A DNA stretch of 27,159 nt from a virus: positions 1 to 27,159 of IMG/VR virus record IMGVR_UViG_3300047510_003064. The stretch is one strand, 5' to 3'. Under the pieces are notes generated by a model that was not told where the DNA came from, ran no database searches, and saw only the letters and a program-made list of their open reading frames with translations. The translations under genes were made by a program, and so were the position numbers. Shown piece by piece: positions 24,310 through 27,159 of the stretch. Position 1 is the first letter of the stretch. Each line of letters opens with the position of its first letter.

Positions 24310-24731
24310 TACGGAATTTCGCCTCTTTCTCTGAGCTTAGTGGCGTTTGCCTTGTGCAGTTGTTCAAGGTTAACCTTGCTCTTGCCATCATAGGCAACAG
24401 CGTAGTTGCGTTCAATCATCCACTTGTTCACATCAATTCCCCCTCCCGTTACAACGTGACCCAAGATGCGGCCAAACTTGTCGTCGGGATCAAGCTCTGT
24501 GCGAATAATAAGATGATCAGATTGATCGTCGAGAACATCGATCAACCCTGCCAATGCTGCTTTCCCCATAGCTTTCATCTCCTTATCAGAGGTTCTAATT
24601 TCTGGGGTGTCAATACCAGCCAAGCGGATTCTTTGATTTCTGAGCCAAACACCAAAGCCCAAATCAAAATCAACTTCGATTGTATCGCCGTCAATAACTT
24701 TAACTAAATCAGCTTTGTATTGATACAGCAT
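24309..24731 (-). CDS. thermonuclease (Staphylococcal nuclease-like), 140 aa
   Basis: The SNase fold is clear: VKVIDGDTIEVDFDLGF (10-26), RIRLAGIDTPEIR (34-46), DKFGRILGHV (85-94) and VNKWMIERNYAV. The catalytic set is predicted as Arg36, Glu44 and Arg88, with Asp14 and Asp41 at the calcium site; all are present. The family cuts DNA and RNA. There is no signal peptide, so it should act in the host cytoplasm, for example in host DNA breakdown or nucleotide recycling. It overlaps the glycosyltransferase gene by 1 base and follows the next gene upstream by 1 base. Confidence 0.9.
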   Translation of the reverse strand: MLYQYKADLVKVIDGDTIEVDFDLGFGVWLRNQRIRLAGIDTPEIRTSDKEMKAMGKAALAGLIDVLDDQSDHLIIRTELDPDDKFGRILGHVVTGGGIDVNKWMIERNYAVAYDGKSKVNLEQLHKANATKLRERGEIP

Positions 24732-24732
24732 A

Positions 24733-24948
24733 TTACTCGGCTCCTTCCATTTCTACTGTCCACTCTGTGTCATTGTAGACATGATCCCAAAGAATCTTGT
24801 TTTCTTCTTCAGAAAGCCCCATTGAAGCAGCGATGCGATCAAAACGCTTGTCTTCCCTGACTTGTCGCTTCAGCAACATATCCTTGAATCTTTTGATTCG
24901 CTTCTGATACTTCTTTTTGATAACGAGTTTGGATGGGTTTTCGCTCAT
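24733..24948 (-). CDS. small basic protein, 71 aa
   Basis: The product starts MSENPSKLVIKKKYQKRIKR, is very basic in the first 35 residues (FKDMLLKRQVREDKRFDRI) and acidic at the end (TEWTVEMEGAE). The SMGLSEEENKILWDHVYND segment resembles a short helical domain of unknown phage proteins. Nucleic-acid binding is possible. It is packed 1 bp from the nuclease gene. Confidence 0.6.
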   Translation of the reverse strand: MSENPSKLVIKKKYQKRIKRFKDMLLKRQVREDKRFDRIAASMGLSEEENKILWDHVYNDTEWTVEMEGAE

Positions 24949-24961
24949 AATTTAATAGTTT

Positions 24962-25288
24962 TTAATCAGTCTTTTGGTTAGCTTGTTGAACGTAGTCGAG
25001 AAGTTCGCGGGCAGCATCAATGTAATTTGCCTTCAGTTGGTGGAACTGAGGATCGCTGATGTCGCGGTAATTAGAATAGTGTCTGAACGCAGCATCGAAG
25101 CCTTCGGTATCGATGATAGACAAGATGCTTTCTGCGTCGTGCGGGCGCATGAGATTCTGGAACTCACGCTCTTCGTGCTGTGGCGCATCTTGTTCTTGTG
25201 CTGGCAGCTTTGTAATCGCAATTATTGTAATGCCCAAGGCCGTGCCAGCAATAAAACTTACGGCGATTCTTTGAATAACGTCTTTCAT
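24962..25288 (-). CDS. membrane-anchored helical protein, 108 aa
   Basis: The product starts MKDVIQRIAVSFIAGTALGI with one TM segment (about 9-26). After a short Q/E/H-rich linker a helical domain follows (DAESILSIIDTEGFDAAFRH, then LKANYIDAARELLDYVQQA). The ATG lies exactly 7 bp after TACTTT in the recurrent promoter geometry. A small inner-membrane protein with a soluble domain; function unknown. Confidence 0.65.
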   Translation of the reverse strand: MKDVIQRIAVSFIAGTALGITIIAITKLPAQEQDAPQHEEREFQNLMRPHDAESILSIIDTEGFDAAFRHYSNYRDISDPQFHQLKANYIDAARELLDYVQQANQKTD

Positions 25289-25295
25289 AGGAGAA

Positions 25296-25323
25296 AAAGT
25301 ATAAGTGTTGGGAGAAATGTCAA
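25296..25323 (-). promoter_or_regulatory. leaderless promoter for the 25288 gene
   Basis: Minus strand: TTGACA (25323-25318), 16 bp, TACTTT (25301-25296), 7 bp to the ATG at 25288. One of the best matches in the window. Confidence 0.72.
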
Positions 25324-25326
25324 GTG

Positions 25327-25518
25327 TTAATCTGAATATTCGTCAAAATGTCCGTACCTTACAAACTGATAAATGTTTGGCACCGATTCCATAAGGAAAG
25401 ACCAGTTAGGGTAAAGAATTAAATATATGGCGCAGGGTATTGCAAAAAACGTAACAACTGCTAATGCTACCGCGAGTCTGACTGGCATTGTGATTAGGCT
25501 TAAAAAGGTGTCTTTCAT
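25327..25518 (-). CDS. small membrane protein, 63 aa
   Basis: The product starts MKDTFLSLITMPVRLAVALA, with one long hydrophobic stretch (about 13-36, core AVALAVVTFFAIPCAIYLIL) and an aromatic, acidic tail (FVRYGHFDEYSD). It starts 3 bp after the metallophosphoesterase stop, so it shares its transcript. Function unknown. Confidence 0.6.
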   Translation of the reverse strand: MKDTFLSLITMPVRLAVALAVVTFFAIPCAIYLILYPNWSFLMESVPNIYQFVRYGHFDEYSD

Positions 25519-25521
25519 TTT

Positions 25522-26169
25522 TTATATGATAAAAACCTTGGGCTCGTTCACAATTCGATAATCTTCATTGCAGAGACAAACATTGGAAAAGATTGTGCTG
25601 CCAAAGGTCTTTTCAGATCCGCCAGAAAAGTGGATGTGACCAAACAAATGAAGTTTCAGCTTCAGTTGCTGAACTCTCTTGGCAAGTTCTTCGCAGCCAA
25701 CTTCGTCAGGAAAGCCGCGATCTCTCAGAACTGTATCACAAATCTTATGCGGTGGGCCATGACTAATCAGAACATCAGTATCATCGGGAATAGCTTCCCA
25801 ATGCCTACGGATAGCAGAGCCGCGATTACGGTTGAACGCCCAATTGAAAAAGGTCGGTGTTACCGGAGAACCCCAAAAGTTCACGCCATCAATACAGACG
25901 CCAGTATCTTCCAAGTAAATTAGCTCTGGGCATTCTCTGACCAATGCCTTGGCAACGCCGCTATTTTTTTCAAATAGAACATCATGATTGCCTGCAATGA
26001 AGATTTTATGCTTATGGGGCATAGCATTAAACCAGTGCAAGAATTTTTGTGCATCTTTTATGTTTCCCCAAGAGCAAAAATCGCCGCAATGAATTAAAAC
26101 GTCGCCATCTGGGATGTTTTTAACATTGAGATGCAAGCCATGAGTATCTGATAAGGCGACGATTTTCAT
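25522..26169 (-). CDS. calcineurin-like metallophosphoesterase, 215 aa
   Basis: All metal-binding motifs of the family are present: SDTHG (7-11; Asp8, His10), GDFC (29-32; Asp30), GNHD (60-63; Asn61, His62), SHGPP (136-140; His137) and GHIH (177-180). The length fits a single-domain phosphoesterase. These enzymes hydrolyse phosphomonoesters or diesters with two metal ions; the substrate here is unknown. An AT-rich 42-bp gap separates it from the divergent HNH gene and probably holds promoters for both. Confidence 0.88.
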   Translation of the reverse strand: MKIVALSDTHGLHLNVKNIPDGDVLIHCGDFCSWGNIKDAQKFLHWFNAMPHKHKIFIAGNHDVLFEKNSGVAKALVRECPELIYLEDTGVCIDGVNFWGSPVTPTFFNWAFNRNRGSAIRRHWEAIPDDTDVLISHGPPHKICDTVLRDRGFPDEVGCEELAKRVQQLKLKLHLFGHIHFSGGSEKTFGSTIFSNVCLCNEDYRIVNEPKVFII

Positions 26170-26197
26170 ATTATGTGTAAATCATTTATAATAAATA

Positions 26198-26203
26198 TAT
26201 AAT
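26198..26203 (+). promoter_or_regulatory. possible -10 box of the plus-strand HNH gene
   Basis: TATAAT at 26198-26203, 8 bp before the ATG at 26212. No good -35 box is seen 16-17 bp upstream. Confidence 0.45.
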
Positions 26204-26211
26204 CATCCAAA

Positions 26212-26625
26212 ATGGAAATTAGTCAAGAAGCAGTAAACAAATATATCTGTAGGCACTGCAAGGAAGAAACTGACGACTTTTATCCATCTCGTATAAAAAA
26301 GAAAATTTATAGCTGCAAGAAGTGCGACGCCAAACAAGGTAAGATTTTAAGAGAGAATATCAAGCGCAAATGCGTTGAGTACAAGGGCGGCAAATGTTTT
26401 GTTTGTGGTTATAATAAATTTCAAGGCTCTCTAGACTTTCATCACGTTGACCCAAAAGAAAAAGATTTTGGCATAGCGACAATGAAAAGTAATTCTTTTG
26501 AATCTTTAAAAGAAGAGTTAGATAAGTGCGTTCTACTCTGCAAGAACTGCCATTGTGAAGTTCACGCTGGCTTAATTGATCTGAATAAAATTGGTGGTAC
26601 TGCTGGGGATCGAACCCAGTCCTAG
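26212..26625 (+). CDS. free-standing HNH endonuclease, 137 aa
   Basis: The product has a Cys-rich N-terminus (CRHC at 13-16, CKKC at 36-39), then CFVCG (about 62-66), the HNH core LDFHHVDPKEKDF (about 73-85) and a final CKNCHCEVH. This is the zinc-linked HNH type typical of phage homing endonucleases. It is on the opposite strand to its neighbours, with a different base composition, as expected of a mobile gene. Its last codons run antisense into the tRNA-Ile gene (34-bp overlap), so the C-terminus GGTAGDRTQS comes from tRNA sequence. The original end may have been lost on insertion. Confidence 0.8.
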   Translation: MEISQEAVNKYICRHCKEETDDFYPSRIKKKIYSCKKCDAKQGKILRENIKRKCVEYKGGKCFVCGYNKFQGSLDFHHVDPKEKDFGIATMKSNSFESLKEELDKCVLLCKNCHCEVHAGLIDLNKIGGTAGDRTQS

Positions 26626-26681
26626 CGGTTATCTACCGAAATGCTTATAAGGCATCTTGCTCTACCGTGAGCTACAGTACC
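26592..26681 (-). tRNA. tRNA-Ile(UAU) with hairpin insertion in variable region
   Basis: 90 nt with encoded CCA. Acceptor GGTACTG/CAGTACC, D arm GCTC-ACGGTA-GAGC, anticodon stem GATGC/GCATT (one G-T pair), loop CTTATAA with anticodon TAT, T arm CTGGG-TTCGATC-CCCAG. The variable region is about 20 nt, with a CGGT-AGATA-ACCG hairpin, whereas tRNA-Ile normally has 5. Removing about 15 nt leaves a normal class I tRNA. Confidence 0.85.
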
Positions 26682-26746
26682 AAACTATATCCACTGGCAT
26701 TTCAGTGCCCAAACGCACATTGGAGCCAATGATTCGGTTAGTAAAT

Positions 26747-26830
26747 TGGTGGTGCCGGTGGGACTCGAACCCACGATGTTTATTTATCGGTTTAAAAGAC
26801 CGGACCAATCGCCACTATGGGGACGGCACC
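26747..26830 (-). tRNA. probable tRNA-Lys(UUU), irregular
   Basis: 84 nt with encoded CCA. Acceptor GGTGCCG/CGGCACC and T arm GTGGG-TTCGAGT-CCCAC are perfect. The anticodon loop CTTTTAA is the classic Lys type (TTT) on a 4-bp CGGT/ACCG stem. The D arm (CCCA..TTGG) is weak and the variable region is about 13 nt, longer than usual. The identity is the best reading, but charging is uncertain. Confidence 0.72.
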
Positions 26831-26839
26831 TTAAAATAA

Positions 26840-27028
26840 TTAAAATTGAATACACTCGCTCCACTTGAAGTGGGGCACGCCTTCATTGTCGTAGATATAA
26901 GCTGCGTGTCCATTCAAAAGTGCTTCTTGGCGAACATTTCTTTTGCCAAGCTCATAACCAAAAGCAACAGCAAAGAAAAGATTTGATGCGACGACAAGAA
27001 AGAATAAAAGCTTTTTGGATGTGATCAT
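26840..27028 (-). CDS. conserved small phage membrane protein, 62 aa
   Basis: ATG at 27028 was chosen; the frame extends upstream only through the tRNA-Met gene. The product starts MITSKKLLFFLVVASNLFFA with one TM segment (about 8-24), then GYELGKRNVRQEALLNGHAA and YIYDNEGVPHFKWSE. The pattern of a TM followed by G-x-R-x-x-R-x-E-A...G-H-A-x-Y...D-x-x-G-x-P-x-F-x-W is a well-spread small phage protein of unknown function. It lies between two tRNA genes and is probably cut from the same transcript. Confidence 0.75.
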   Translation of the reverse strand: MITSKKLLFFLVVASNLFFAVAFGYELGKRNVRQEALLNGHAAYIYDNEGVPHFKWSECIQF

Positions 27029-27035
27029 TGTGAAT

Positions 27036-27110
27036 TGGTGGGCGGTGCAGGGGTCGAACCTGCAAACTAACAATTATGAGTTGTTTGCTATACCATTTAG
27101 CTAACCGCCC
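27036..27110 (-). tRNA. tRNA-Met/Ile2 (CAU)
   Basis: 75 nt with encoded CCA. Acceptor GGGCGGT/ACCGCCC, D arm GCTA-AATGGTA-TAGC, anticodon stem AACAA/TTGTT, loop CTCATAA with anticodon CAT, T arm GCAGG-TTCGACC-CCTGC. The first pair is a normal G-C, so it is not an initiator. Elongator Met, or Ile if C34 becomes lysidine, cannot be told apart here. Confidence 0.88.
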
Positions 27111-27115
27111 GAAAG

Positions 27116-27159
27116 TGGCGTCTCTACAGGGAATCGAACCCCGATTAGTGGATTAGAAA
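27116..27159 (-). tRNA. tRNA, 3' part only, possibly Arg(UCU)
   Basis: The window ends inside this gene. Seen are the CCA end, discriminator G, acceptor strand TAGAGAC, T arm CGGGG-TTCGATT-CCCTG and the end of an anticodon loop reading ..TTTCTAA followed by TCCAC. If the loop is CTTCTAA the anticodon is TCT (Arg). Confidence 0.7.

Noticed and set aside
26682-26746. A further tRNA between Ile and Lys
   Set aside because: Only 65 bp with a CACTG/CAGTG hairpin; no acceptor or T arm can be formed.
26657-26839. Plus-strand 60-aa frame
   Set aside because: It consists of antisense tRNA sequence (reads like CRWDSNPR, a well-known tRNA artefact).

Overview
This window looks like part of a double-stranded DNA bacteriophage genome, probably a large tailed phage. 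Evidence for that: many short, tightly packed genes with start/stop overlaps, a PhoH-like ATPase, a candidate tail-tube protein, a SleB-type cell-wall hydrolase, a lipoprotein with the layout of a unimolecular spanin, small membrane proteins, two HNH endonucleases and a tRNA cluster. The spanin candidate argues for a Gram-negative host. The secreted Ig-like protein at 16783-17115 resembles Ig modules that are very common in Verrucomicrobiota, so a verrucomicrobial host is a reasonable but unproven guess.

Layout: (1) 1-1833, minus strand: a cut-off membrane/coiled-coil gene, PhoH and a candidate tail-tube protein. (2) 1936-3930, plus strand: an operon with a HAD-like phosphatase and an APS-kinase-like P-loop protein, closed by a strong terminator. 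(3) 3965-11890: an island of short, visibly more GC-rich genes, nearly all on the plus strand. They sit in small cassettes separated by terminator hairpins and by seven copies of a palindromic repeat (paired TTTTACA arms, a CCGGGCCWGGCCCGG core, paired TGTAAAA arms). Many of these genes appear to be transcribed as leaderless mRNAs. Recognisable products are a SleB hydrolase, a YubB/DUF1281-like protein, a DUF932 protein and a ribosomal L7/L12-like domain. (4) 12119-14109, minus strand: an operon with an AT-hook protein, a RuvB-like AAA+ ATPase and a chain of micro-ORFs. (5) 14209-15722, minus strand: membrane and lysis-like genes. (6) 15929-17844, minus strand: a beta-helix protein, the Ig-like protein and small conserved genes.

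(7) 17870-18879, minus strand: a tRNA-Leu(UAA) gene split by a 922-nt group I intron. The intron carries an HNH endonuclease ORF that reads straight through the ribozyme core. This is the most striking feature in the window. (8) 18928-26169, minus strand: a long run of genes with an ECF-like sigma factor, a 32-unit pentapeptide-repeat protein, coiled-coil and HTH proteins, a GT2-like glycosyltransferase, a thermonuclease and a metallophosphoesterase. (9) 26212-27159: a plus-strand HNH gene running antisense into a tRNA cluster (Ile-UAU with an odd variable arm, a probable Lys, Met-CAU and a cut-off tRNA, possibly Arg).

Across the whole window a promoter geometry recurs: TTGNNN, exactly 16 bp, a YANNNT-like hexamer, then usually 6-8 bp to the start codon. 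Few of the genes so served have a Shine-Dalgarno sequence. All functions are read by eye from sequence; no database search was run.
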